Of a stretch of 64,000 bases of DNA, positions 10,446-26,200 are shown one piece after another (within the stretch, counting starts at the first letter, position 1; every line of letters starts with the position of its first letter). The DNA lies in the NCBI RefSeq assembly GCF_000150275.1, contig NW_002060948.1, forward strand, positions 4,497,204-4,561,203, read 5' to 3'. Source of the DNA: Trichoplax adhaerens. Taxonomy: Eukaryota > Placozoa > Uniplacotomia > Trichoplacea > Trichoplacidae. The notes under the pieces were generated by a model. It worked only from the letters and a program-made list of their open reading frames with translations, had not been told where the DNA came from and made no database searches. The position numbers and the translations under genes are program-made.

Positions 10446-13400
10446 GTGCGTGATGGAGATATGGATCACATATCTGATGATGTTGATGATTGGTATGAAG
10501 TAGATGACGATGATTATGATGACGTAAATAACATTGATGAGTCTTTCGATGAAGATGATCTGAGGAATGGTATTCAAGGACTTGATGAGCTTACTGTCAA
10601 TGGCCAAGCCGATGGAAAAACTGTAATTGAAGATCAAGAAGAAGAAAGTGAATTAAAATTGATACAAAAATCAGGTAAGCGCAAGTTACAAATACCTTGC
10701 TAGGACTTGTAATACGATTGATGAGGATTTAACATGCCAATAACTTGAAAAGGGCATCGTCTTTTCGTCGAAAATACTGTCGGATTTTTCATCAATTTTT
10801 ATTGTTAACTGGGATAACAATTAACTTCTATCATTCTGAGCATTACTGTGATGATGCTATAGGTTTAATGTTTTATAAAAATACATGAATAATCTGAAAT
10901 ACGCGTAGTATCACGAAATACATGCTTAGATGTGAAGTTCACGCCATAGAAATTTCTCAATTCTACAATTAAATCCTACTTTCACACCTGCGTTAGCCTT
11001 GATAGCAAGGGACATGGTAGGATCTTTTGCTGATGAACAAGCGTATACGTTCCTATTTCTTAATTTTTTTCTTTATCTTGGCCTATATTCAATGTAGAAA
11101 TGCAAAAATTGCTAATGGGTCTTCGTAAAATGAAAATTCGTAGTTTACTCAGTTGTCATGTCAGACAAAATGATTAATCCACCATATGATATATGAAGAT
11201 GCTGATAGCCAATTCTATTTTTCCTATAAACTATTGAAAACCTTCGAAAACACCGTAAACCTCATATAGCATACTGCATAACCTAATGTGATGATCACGA
11301 TAGCTAGGAAATGTCCAATTCTTTAAACTCTGTAGCCTGCACAACTTATAATTTCGCGTTAACATTTGGATTTCTACTTGCAACAAGTCAAAATGGAATT
11401 AATTATTCTCGGTGATTACCGTTTCTATCACTTCAATTGTACAGTATTACAACATGAATGAAAATCGAGGTTAACCCATGAATACTTGTAAGCACGTAAG
11501 CTGTAGATGGGCGTATCGCGTTGTGTTCAATTCTCTATCGTAGTTTCAAATGAAAGTATTAGCTTTGTTATATCTTGTTGTGTTGCCATTATTTGTGTGT
11601 AAGACTCTCTTATAGTAGGGAATTAAATCTTAAAATTTGCTATAATTGTACAGTTCAAGAATCATGCATTGGTTGTGGTTACAAATAAGGGAGCATGTGG
11701 AGTAAATTTTTTACTTTCTTCAGCATTTTAACTGGATGCTACCCATTGCAATAAATCTCAAGATTGATATTCTAACCGCATAAGATACAAAAATCAGACA
11801 CTGCATACAATTGAAATTAAGCGAGTAAGTTGAATAAAAATGTCTGACTCAGCTGTGATCTAGTTGCAGCTATTAAATCTCAAGATTGGAGATTCTATTC
11901 GTGTAGTACAAGAGCCAGGCATTATAGTAATTGAAATGACGCGCTATCTACGTTACTATATTTTACTATAGACGCTAGCGGTTTACGTAAGCATCACCAT
12001 TCTGACCGTGCGGTGTAGCCATACAATGCACGTAGTTATTACACCGCATGTAGTTGAAATTAGGCATGCATAATTTAATGAATAAATTTATGTACCATCA
12101 TCTCCAGCATGTTCAACGCTTTATCATACTGCAGTACGTACTGTACATCTAATTTGATCAACTTTGTTGCGTATTTTTGCACAATCCCCACTGTCAAATT
12201 AATTAATTACTCAATGATGAAAACTCAATTTACGTATCTACGGTGCTCGCTTATTGCGAGACTGAACTATTGCAAGTAAGAATTCTACAAACATTGACTA
12301 TGTGATTTACTAAATTGCAACTAATAAGCTTAATTGTAGCAAATTAAAAATTTTACTCCTACAATATACATATTGTGAGACCTTTTAGTCATACAGTGCT
12401 TAGAATCGATTTATTAATCGATAAAGTCTGCGCCGAATTTGTCCAGAACTTTTAGTATTTAATAGAACTATTAACCTTAATAGAGCAGGAGGTGTTAAAA
12501 TATTGCAAGTTCTTCATTAAACACTGCACCTTATAGCGAGAGCTTGGGGTGCTTAGAAAAAACTATTACTTGTGTTAACCGTAGTAATCACCAAAAGAAG
12601 GCTACACACGAGTGAGCCACCAAGCTTTGGATAGGATAAGATATAGTATATATTTATTGTAGCCAGTTTCCTCGGCGTTTTCTTATCAAGCTTAAGCTTG
12701 TATTAATTAATCAGTACAGTATTAACCCTCAAGCAACTAACAACACTTATAGCTAAGAAAGTTTAACTAATTAGTGCACTTTACCGATTTCACTGAACTA
12801 TATATAGTACAGTAATATATAACGTACGTACGCAAAATATCTCCTGCCAGTTACACTTCTTTATCTCACTAACTATGTTTCGAAATAGCATTCGCTTAAA
12901 TGTATGTAATAAAATCAATAAAAGTAAATATATAAATCCCGCTTCAGTTACTTTTACGTACATATAATGATCTATGGATATGAACACTGGCAATGCAGCG
13001 ATTTGTAATTCCTTTCAGTAATACTGTAATTATTAAATAGTATTATACGCATTAATTTGTGTCTATCTTAATTCTCAAGACAAACTATTATGAAATGATG
13101 AAATAGACGTTACAGAAATAACGAGATTAACGAGGGTTACATTCAGTAATTAAAAGTTACCGGTAATATCTCCGTCATATGATTTTTATGCTTATGGTAT
13201 ATAGGATTCCTATCATGCTGATAGGTAACATTATGAAATGTTTGAATCAGAATAGAATAACAATATTGAACAGGGCTAACGTCAATTTAGCTGATATCAG
13301 TAAACTATATGTTGTATATACATCTACTTCATCAATTCATAGAAAGCAAATTGTACTTTTAACAGTATACAATGAACTCTTTGGTCAAATGCAATGGTAA

Positions 13401-16400
13401 CGGTTGTTATACTGCATAATTAGATATTGGGGCGTTGAAAGTTTAATTATTTCTTGATTTTGATTGAATTCAGTCGCTCACATATTTCCATATTCCTATA
13501 GCATGGTAATTTGAAATATGTTAACTGATTTGCTATGATTATGTAGTATTTTGTATTAAGTTGACTGATATAAAGCCTCATACATCAGGATGTTCATACA
13601 CGAGTATGGTCTGAAGTTCTCGGATTAGCTATTACTCGATCTTTCTTGATTTTTCGTATAACTTACGCAGGTTATTCAGTAATGCAAATATAAAGATTAA
13701 TAAAATGGGGTGGGTCTTTAACTATGGACTATACAATACTAACATAATAAATAATTTCAATTACAAGATCTTAGCAATGAAAATATCAAAATTAATAAAA
13801 TAGGGTTTACGGACGTAATTGGATATAATTTTATTTTTAACATTACGACATATTTATATTAAGCAGCTCTTATGATAACGTATTTGCTCAAAGAAATCTT
13901 ACACCTAGTATACTTTAATGGATAGTACAGATAATTGCGGTTGTCAATAGTTGAATGATTACTAATTATTATAGTACATTAGTATTATAGTATTAATAGG
14001 TCAATAATAAATTTATTCAAAATCGTATGCGTACAGTAAAAGTTAGCATATCTACAATGCCTTATTTACGGTTTGTACTTTAAGCTAAGCTAGAGACGAA
14101 CCTTTGTAGGCTCTCTTTGTAGATTATCTTGTGAGTAGTACTAATAAAATCTGATCACGCTCCATCTCATCGTATTTAACGATACTATTACCAGAATTTA
14201 GGTATGCTAAGTCACGCCAACGGATCCCTTCTGAAAAGATAGCAACATCCCTAGGCCAGTTTTTCAAGTAAGGTTTTCTGGCATCATTCTGTATCTGAAT
14301 TACTGTAATAAATTATTGCAATATTCATATAATAATATTTGTTAATCAATTAAACAGTTGTAGAAGGAAAATGTAAAAGGCTGAGAAAGCCTTGTTAATT
14401 TTTACAAGGTCCAGATTACTGCTATTGTTTTTACAGTCGTATTTTAAAATGAAAACATTAAGATTGTTATCACATTTTAATCAATTTTCTTATCTATAAA
14501 GTTTGATTCGTTCAGCAATTGGTAAAGAATTATGGCGTGTTACAATGCCAATTCACTTTAACGAGCCATTGTCTCTGATGCAGGTAAATTGTGTAGTCGA
14601 AATATTTATACTTCTATACTCATTTGATATTACATCTAATGATGTAAAAGCTATCGGAAAAACTATAGATACTACGGATAGTAATCTAATTATTATGGTG
14701 TATACTATATAGTCGATTCATCTGCTATGATAACACAAAATAATCTAGAGTCTTAATATCATTTCAGAGAATCTGTGAAGATTTAGAATACGCATACTTA
14801 CTGAATCAAGCTGCTGGTAATAAGATTGCTATTATTGATTCGATCTTATGCAAATGTATCGTATCATAGAGTAATTGATTATAACATTACTGACGAGTTT
14901 ACGTTTATGTCTGGTATCTGTAATTTTATCAGAATTATTATAAAACAAATGTAGGACTAATAATTATAACTTATTTACTAAAAGAATGCAAAGACTCTAT
15001 GAGACGTCTAGCGTTGGTTACAGCTTTTGCCGTCTCGCCTTTCTCTACAACGATTGGAAGGTAAATGTGCTACCAATACAGTATTGTAAAATACTTACAA
15101 TTATAGGATGTGATCTAGATCAACTGCTTTTTAATATTATCGTCATCATTGCACAATGCACACGTCACTATTATAAGAAAAAGAAAATTTTATCGAAATT
15201 TTTTATATTTCGTAGGTATAGTAAACCATTCAATCCGCTACTTGGTGAAACGTTTGAGCTTATCGATGATAACTTGGATTATTGTTGTTTCTGTGAACAG
15301 GTAATTTAACATTTACAAGGCTATTAATAGTAATGTATCTGCGTTTACTTTGGCAAATATTGTTATATTTTAGCTATTACATGAACCATAACAACAATTG
15401 CAAATTATTATCCATTGTAGGTTAGCCATCATCCACCAGTCTTAGCTATGTATTGTGAAGGAAGAACCTGGAAATTATGGCAAGAATATAAGTTTGATTC
15501 TAAATTTCGTGGACAAGTGCGTTGTTTTGAATCATTTATTCAGATTATACTTGCTAGTTTTACAAAATAATACTCTTTATATTTTAATATCACGTAGTTT
15601 CTACGCTTATCGCCTACTGGAGATGTCCATGTTAAATTCAAAGATAATCAACACCACTATTCGTGGAATAGACCAGATACTATTGTACATAACTTACTTA
15701 TAGGATCTATGTGGGTTGATCAGGTACTCGTTATAGCGCTAAGATACATAACTACCTTTGAAAGGAATTCTTAGCATTCAGATGATATCATAATTTGATT
15801 AAAATAGGATGGAATTGCTAAAATTACTAATTATCAAACGCAAGAAATCTCTCTTATGGTTTATGATTCATGGAATAAAGCCGGAAGAAGTTACAAGAAT
15901 GTAAAATGTAGGAAAACTGTTACGACTTCCGAAATCGAATTTTATTATTTACTAAATCTAATTTTTTAAATTTGCATTAGGTAAAGTTAGAGATGCAAAA
16001 GATAAGATTAAATTTGAATTAAATGGAGCGTGGGATTCCTATTTAGATTGCACCTCGGTATCAGGTATATATTCACGTATACTGCGTTAATATTGTTTAT
16101 TCAACCTTCAAGATTAGAATAAAATCTTGAATTTGATAGATATGAAAACTGAACGTCTTTGGACTATAGGAGAGAGACCGGCGGCATCTACCAGGTTGTA
16201 TTTTAATCTCAGTATTGGAGGTATATGCGTATGCTTTTAACATAATAAATGCTTAACGTTATTGATACAGAATGTATGGATTCACACGTTTTGCGATGAA
16301 ACTTAATCAATTGCAGGAAGGTTAGATATACAACCCTTCTTGGTGGAATATAATTAAATTATGTCTTAAATATACACTTTGTTGTTACATATTAGTTTTG

Positions 16401-16899
16401 ATAGCTTTATCGATTAATAATTTCCATCGTACTTGTAGGTGTTTGCCCCACGGATAGTAGGTGCAGACCTGATCAAAGGCTAATGGAAGAGGGAAAGGTA
16501 TCCGTAGAAGTGTTTAAGTTACCTAGAATAACCTAGAAATTAATTCTAACAATTATTTTCTTTATTTTATCACGCTGTGCTGTTAAGATACTGGAAGCTT
16601 CTAAAGAGAAGCATAGACTTGAAGAAAAGCAGCGTGCTGTCCGTCGGTATCGTGCAAATGAAAAGATAGAGTACAAGCCCAGGTGACTGCCTAAAAAATT
16701 AATATTGCTCTGGAAACTCTTACTAAAGTTTTAGAGTTTTGTAATCCTAGAATTATGCTTACTTTGACTTTCTAACATTATCAGGTGGTTCGTTATGAAG
16801 AAAGATCCAGATACCAATGAATATTACCACATGTATGCTGGAGGATACTGGAAAGCCAGATTAGATGGAAACTTTATAGATATTCCGGAAATATTTTAA
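10446..16899 (+). CDS. OSBP: oxysterol-binding protein (OSBP1/2 type), 5' part not located
   Basis: In animals OSBP swaps sterol for PI4P at ER-Golgi contacts, held to the ER by VAP binding an acidic-FFAT stretch. Here 10446-10674 encodes a very acidic segment with DDWYEVDDDD, an FFAT-like candidate. The lipid-transfer domain follows in many exons: tentative 14212-14265 (RIPSEKIATS), then 14502-14583 (ITMPIHFNEPLS-type core, here VTMPIHFNEPLS), 14768-14816, 14985-15060, 15216-15300 (KPFNPLLGETFEL), 15421-15516 (VSHHPPVLAM, the family signature; its paired His contact the PI4P phosphate), 15598-15723, 15808-15900, 15981-16064, 16140-16194, 16271-16320, 16439-16497 (PTDSRCRPDQRLMEEGK), 16588-16682 and 16785-16899. 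The end, WFVMKKDPDTNEYYHMY, fits OSBP1/2 better than other ORPs. Phases agree from 14212 to the stop. The N-terminal PH domain and the exons between 10674 and 14212 are not identified, so the true start is unknown. Confidence 0.85.
10675..14201. other. long intron or unresolved interior of the OSBP-like gene
   Basis: AT-rich DNA between the acidic exon and the first lipid-transfer exons. The expected linker exons before 14212 could not be recognised. It contains an imperfect repeated segment at 11747-11825 and 11864-11944. The open frames at 12790-12993 (minus) and 13179-13400 (plus) look like chance. Confidence 0.4.
11747..11944. repeat. imperfect direct repeat, two units plus a partial third near 12041
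   Basis: Both units run from TTGCA through AAATCTCAAGATTG, a TATTCTA/ATTCTAT block and TTGAAAT to a GCG end, at 11747-11825 and 11864-11944. A partial match (CGCATGTAGTTGAAATTAGG) lies at about 12041-12065. This looks like an old duplicated or dispersed repeat. Confidence 0.5.
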
Positions 16900-18657
16900 T
16901 TTAAATACAAAATTGGTTCATGATGTTTATTGAATTTTCTTGCTTTCGCACGAAGCTCGATTTCTTTTGCTATTCAATTTATGTTTATTTACAATATCAC
17001 ATACTATAGTCACATTTTAATTAATCATCTGCGTACATACAAGTATACAACACCTATTTTATGCCATGCGAATTGATTTGTTTATAAAACTTACAATTTA
17101 CTTAATTTTAAAATTTATTGCAATACACTAAAGCTGACGGATCGTAACACATGTCCATTGCACTTTAGAATATTGATCTCGCTACTAAACGAATGCGATA
17201 AACGTTTAACTGCTAATGTTACATTTTCTGTAACCAAAATATACTGTAATAATAAGATTACATATCAATTTCTTTAATGACTTTTAACGATTTATGTAAT
17301 GACTGTTGTTTAATACCAAAGATGATACTGTGTACAAACTAAATTTAAATTTAAATTTCGTATATCGACACTATAATTGCATATTCTATGATTAATGCTG
17401 CTAGTACGAGACGGTTCATTCATGCTTAAGGCACATTTATGAATAAAGATCCTTAAAAAATTTACTGGAACCCATCACCAAAGTAATTACGAATTGTAAT
17501 ATAACATATAGCATTACTGTAAACTGCTCATTAGGTAATGACCGCGTTACGCTTGGTTAACTAAGTTAATCAGACTGCACAGATAATAAGCGATATAAAA
17601 TGCTTCAAGTACGTAGTATCTGTTAATTAAATTAGTAGTTTTTACTGATAATAAAGGAGTGACTTAAGCAATTTCCATTTTTCATAGCGCCCTTAGTTTT
17701 GTTTCTTCTAATTCCCTGGTAAATATACTTATCAAATCTCATTACAACAATTGTTTTGTCTCATTTTAGACAGACTTATACTTACATGTTTAAATTTATC
17801 AATTAGATAATACTATTAACGTGTACAAATCTTCTTTACTCGTTTATTTTAGTCCAATGCTTTAGTTATAGCAAATACATTACAGTACGTTGCTATTTTA
17901 ATATTTAGATAACGAGCAGGTGCGTAATAATTTATACTGTAATTTGCTTTACAAATATTCTTTTGAGAGTGCAAATGTGCGTATGTACATGTAATTATTG
18001 TCCAAAGAGAGATAGACTAAGAAATCATCTTGTGCGCAAGCTGTTAATTTTCGGAATAATGATTGATTGATTTACAGATTGCTACACTCAGAAATGTCGC
18101 ATCATCGGTCGTTTGATAGCCAATATAAAATAAGATTTACGTATATGTATTTAGTAAAATTCAGCTGATAAATAATATCAACTTCTCTTGAGATTTACCA
18201 TTCTATAGACTGGAAACGAGAGGCCAGAAAGATCAATCTCGCACTTCTATTTTACCTTATCATCTATCTTATAGGTGAATAGAGTGCAAATATAACGATC
18301 ACAATTTTAACCCTTAAAAAAAAGTATCAGGTTTTCATAAGTTATTCTAATTATTTATTAAGTATGCCAACATAGTAGAGATGTCTAGCTACAACGCTAC
18401 TAATCTCACATAAGTCGTAATTACCTTTCGCTATAAATAAACACACGATAAATTCAATATGGATATTGGTGCCATAAGCAAAGTTTTTATTTGCATGAAT
18501 GTTAATCCTAAAAATTAGCGAATGATTCTTGTAATAACTGAAGTGTTTTAAATTCTAATCGGTAAGGCTTAAAATATCCTTTAACCTGAATTGTAACAAA
18601 TTTTAAAGAAATTAAAAGATATTTAGATTGCGACCATTGCTGTCATACAATTCACGA
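16900..18657. other. convergent intergenic region between OSBP-like and enolase
   Basis: The 3' ends of two genes face each other here. No coding exon is seen. There is an AAATTTAAATTT-type repeat at about 17341-17357, an AATAAA at about 17441, and a minus-strand polyadenylation signal for enolase at 18486-18491. Confidence 0.5.
18486..18491 (-). terminator. candidate polyadenylation signal of enolase
   Basis: AATAAA on the minus strand (plus strand TTTATT), about 170 bases past the enolase stop codon, at a distance typical for a short 3' UTR. Confidence 0.5.
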
Positions 18658-22017
<3,360 letters not shown>

Positions 22018-22616
22018 TTATCCAAGGTATTTGATTAAGCCTAGCATTTAGCATTGGTTGATTGATTTGCTCGTCACGTACACGTCCATCAACTACTACA
22101 GTAGCAAAAGTCCTCTTTCTTGCCTAGTTACATAGCCTAAAAACTTGTGCTGGACTACTGACATCTATTGCTAACACCATTATTAGAATTACAACAATGA
22201 CACTCTACTAATGTGATCTATCGCCATGATCGCTTTAACTACTGCAATATTGTACGGTATTGCACTGTTTACTATAGTGATTAGTGGGATCAAAGGCTGC
22301 CCTGCAGTATTTTCATCCATCAAATAACTGATGCAGCATATCTGGGTTACAATCGCTTAAGATTCTAGTTCATTCAATTGTAAAATTAGCATCATTATTG
22401 GGATAAATTCAATGATTAATACCATACTATTGGAAACATTCTATATCGAAAGAGAGAGAAGCATTTGTACAAAATGATACCTGGTGACAGTGATGATCGG
22501 TCAGGAAAATGAGCTGGAACTCTTCAGTGGCAGCAATCCGAACGGGAGACTGGGTCACTAATGAGCTACAGCTGGGCTCAGCAGCCTATATATACAGTAC
22601 AGGGCGTCGGGGAAAG

Positions 22617-22660
22617 TCTGGACACATTTTATTTGGCTTTGTATGAAAAATGTGTCCAGA
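22617..22660. repeat. 14-bp perfect inverted repeat (hairpin)
   Basis: TCTGGACACATTTT at 22617-22630 is the exact reverse complement of 22647-22660, with a 16-base loop. In RNA the stem could gain a G-U and an A-U pair. It could be a tiny foldback element or a structured RNA; no homologue is recognised. Confidence 0.8.
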
Positions 22661-22754
22661 TTTTGTCACGTATATATGTTCTACCTATTGACTGAGCAGG
22701 CGCAGCATGGCCAAAACAGAGAAAAATCGGTGCGTACGCGGGTAGTAAATGAAT

Positions 22755-23210
22755 GTCGTCCTTGGTCGTACTGTCGGTACATAGTGTACAGTGCATAGTA
22801 CACCGTATAGCAGTACAGTACAGTATAGTGCGTGAGTGAGTACTGCACACTGCACAGTATTGCAACTCGACACGGTAATGGGGTGACATCATTTTGTACA
22901 GACTCTGTAGAGTACAATGTACGCTGTACAGTACTGTAGTTACAGTATAATCTCTTCAGTACAGTACAGTACAGTACTGTACGGACACAGTGTACAGTAC
23001 TGTATAGTACAGTGTACAGTACACTCACTGTACTGTACTGTACAGTATTGTGACTGAGTGAGTACTGTACACTGTATAGTATTGCTACTCGACACGGTAA
23101 TCAACGGTGCAATACTGTATTACTTTTATTAAGCTCTCCATCTCATTCGCGGAAAGAATAACGTACAGTACTGTACACTGTACAGTGTACAGTATAGCAG
23201 TATGCCTTTC
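22755..23210. repeat. palindromic TACTGTA/TGTACAGTAC-rich cluster
   Basis: About 450 bases built largely from GTACAGTAC, TACTGTAC and CACTGTACAGTG words in both orientations. They form many overlapping self-complementary stretches, for example around 22950-23040 and 23160-23200. Open frames on the minus strand here (rich in Tyr, Cys, Val and Thr) are by-products of the repeat. The same short words are scattered elsewhere in the window. Confidence 0.8.
22832..23101. repeat. imperfect 48-50 base direct duplication inside the cluster
   Basis: The segments at 22832-22879 and 23053-23101 share TGAGTGAGTACTG, a CACTG/AGTATTGC block and CTCGACACGGTAAT, with only a few substitutions. The tail is not made of the GTAC word, so this is a true duplicated unit rather than simple-sequence resemblance. 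Confidence 0.7.
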
Positions 23211-26200
23211 AGTAGATGGAAGTTAAATGATTATTTGATGTGACGTAATCCTATTGTAGAAATTGCGCAATGATGAATGGACGTGGCATTGTTGACAGAC
23301 GGACAGCAAACTGGATGGTGTGCAAAAGCTCGCCGCCGTATATCGTAAATTAAGAGGGTTAATGAATTTCTATAATAGCGTACTTTTTCCACGTTGTGAA
23401 TCTCGATTTATACCGATGATATATCCATGTAATGATTTCAGCTAATTACAGTAGTTATGAAGTAGAAATTACAGTGATACATGTGATGTAGAACTGTGCA
23501 TCTCAATAAAATAAGGATAATTTTATTAATCATGACTTTACTATCTAACCTACTGTACTGTATCTTGCCTTCCTTATTAATACAAGTTGTACTGTACAAT
23601 CGAACCAGCAATGGCTCGCCTATTAGTCCTCCAGTGTAGTCGTGAAAGAATCTAGCATTGATGTTGTGGGTATGAAAACTGTTATGTATGATAGACTGGT
23701 AATGTCTAGGAATTAGGGCAGATAAATTGCATAGCTGCCTAACTGATAAGATAGCCGTATGATACTGATATCGTAACTGTATTGATACGTTCACTAGTAA
23801 TTTACTAATACGTATGTAATATATATATCACTTGTGGGAAAGGCAACCCAGAATAAAGTAGTGGACTCCAAGCATCAGGCTACTTTGCTGTGTCTAACCG
23901 AGCATTGCATGATTGACCTAGGGTCGCGATAGAGAACATAACGAAAACTATAGCTATTTGTAGCAGAGGTTATGACAATATTAACTGCAGTAAGCTATGG
24001 CTTACTAGAGTTCAATGTGGCGAGTATTTTTATCATTAATTAATGCTAATCAAATGCTATCAATTCTTACTGAATGCATAGTACTAACACTGTCAACTAG
24101 CTTAGAAATAAGCTACCGTATTCGCTACGTGGTTGTCAATACAATTAAAACGAAGCCAGACTACTTGATACATCGTTGGTACACTTACCTGCCAGGTACA
24201 AACGATAGTAAAATAGAGATTAAGCATAGAGATTTCGTAATATTAATCTTTAACCAGAGTATATGAATTGCTACAGCACAAGAATGAGTAACAGCTGCGT
24301 GGTATGTTGATGCGTTCGGTTATGTTAAAATTGCAAAATCCACTACATACTGTTAAGCTATACTTATAACCAGTTTATAACTGCAGTACTAATCTTCCGA
24401 AGGGCTACTTATATACTTGTTACGGTAGGGATATCGTAAAGATAAAAATAAATTATTAATGTCTACCAGAATAATTGCTAATTAATAGAATAGTATTATT
24501 ATGATATTAATAAAAAGGGTTAATGGAAATATGATTAAATTGTAAATTACCAGCAATGGTTACAATGATAGAGACTGATTAAAAATTATGGCATTAATGG
24601 AAATTTAGAGTGATAGAATTTAAAACGATTGTTTTCGTACATTAGCGAGAGAGAGTATGCCTAGCTGTTAATGGCCGAATTGAATAGCGAGTAAAATGAA
24701 TTAATAGGATTGCATCTCATATAAATCGATGTTAGATTTATCTTAATAGAAACTAAACTATATAATTTATATGTGTTCTGAATATCACTTATGTATGTGC
24801 TAATCTTGTTAAAGATGTATAAGAGCTTCAGAATTAACTATCAAGATAGAAGAGGTAGATGAATCTGTAGTAAAAGTATTTTTTAATAAAGGCTTATACC
24901 TAATGCGGAGCAGTGTTTACATGGCTAAGGTAGTTTGACTAGGTCGTAGTGACTAGAGACACTTAGCAGCAATAAACTTGGGACTAGTTATACGCGTACT
25001 TTTAAATTTAGAAAATTATGCTTGTTCAAATTATGGTTGTAACAATACTTTAAATATGGAAGTTCATTCCAGATGGTTTCTGTTGTAAAATATAATATTA
25101 TACGCGTAGATTATAATTTGGCATGACTTGTACATTTGTAATCGGTACTGATGTAAGCATGTGCTAGAGGTATACATATATGCATGTAGATTGTAGAGAG
25201 ATGCTAGTTTTTGCGTTACTCTGTGTTGTGTAAAAGTGAAGAACGGAAAGATTTCCACTTCTACCTGAAAGGAATTTGTCTACTTCTGATCTATGCTGCT
25301 ATATCTAATATACTGTATATATACGACAGTTTTATTAAGAAAATCCGGCGCTAAATACTTTCTAATCTGTTAATATCAAATACATACAAATTAACCTTAA
25401 TCGCTGACATTACTAACCAATCCTTTCATCTAAATGAATTAAGAGATACATAGATTCGCAGCGATTTTAGCAATTATGCAAACTATGCAAGGTATATTTT
25501 AAGAAACAAAAAGAAATTTTTAGATGTTGTTCGCGTATATCTGATAATAGAAAATGATGCAGAGGGAATATATTTGACAGCATAATCAAGGGCCAAGATT
25601 TAATATATAATAAGATCAAAAGGAATAGATGGTTCGAAGATTATATCGTAGCTCTTTGATAACAAAGTAAGAATTTATTGGAATTCGACTTGATAAAACT
25701 TATATAACAGATGAAAAATAATTTCATTCACCATATCAATATCATCCAATACTATAATTGCACTATTAAAATGCCATACTTTGAACAATACAATATACAA
25801 TTTAGAAGAATTATTCTATTATACATAGATCAAAAATACGTATTTCACCATGTAGTATTGTCCTATAAGAGGCTATACGACAGTGTATTGAATTAGAATG
25901 TTTCACATCATGGTAAGAATCCATTTTGATTATGCTATATATCTGTATTTCGCTCTTTGAATGGGCATGTTTGCTAATCTACAAATAATACTTTATTATG
26001 GCATTATTTTTGATAGAAATACTTTACTGTTCATCAACCAATGCTAACTTTGCAATATTCAATCATTTGGTAGGGCATAGTACGTTGTAAACACATTTGA
26101 GAACCACTTTCCAACCAACCAGATTCTAATCCAAGATACTCTATCATAAATTAATTAATAATCAATTCCCTTACAATCCTATAGACTATAATTGTGTTAC

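Noticed and set aside
22685-22760. Possible tRNA or small structured RNA near the repeat cluster
   Set aside because: No cloverleaf with a recognisable T-loop and anticodon arm could be built by eye.
22629-23028. Overlapping minus-strand open frames rich in Tyr, Cys, Thr and Val
   Set aside because: They are translations of the palindromic GTAC-rich repeat in several frames and have no domain or start context.
23438-23794. Minus-strand open frame of 118 codons
   Set aside because: No recognisable motif, AT-driven composition, no splice partners; likely chance, though its length makes it the best of the unassigned frames in that area.
24015-24266. Plus-strand open frame of 83 codons
   Set aside because: No family motif, no flanking exons, low complexity; not supportable as a gene.
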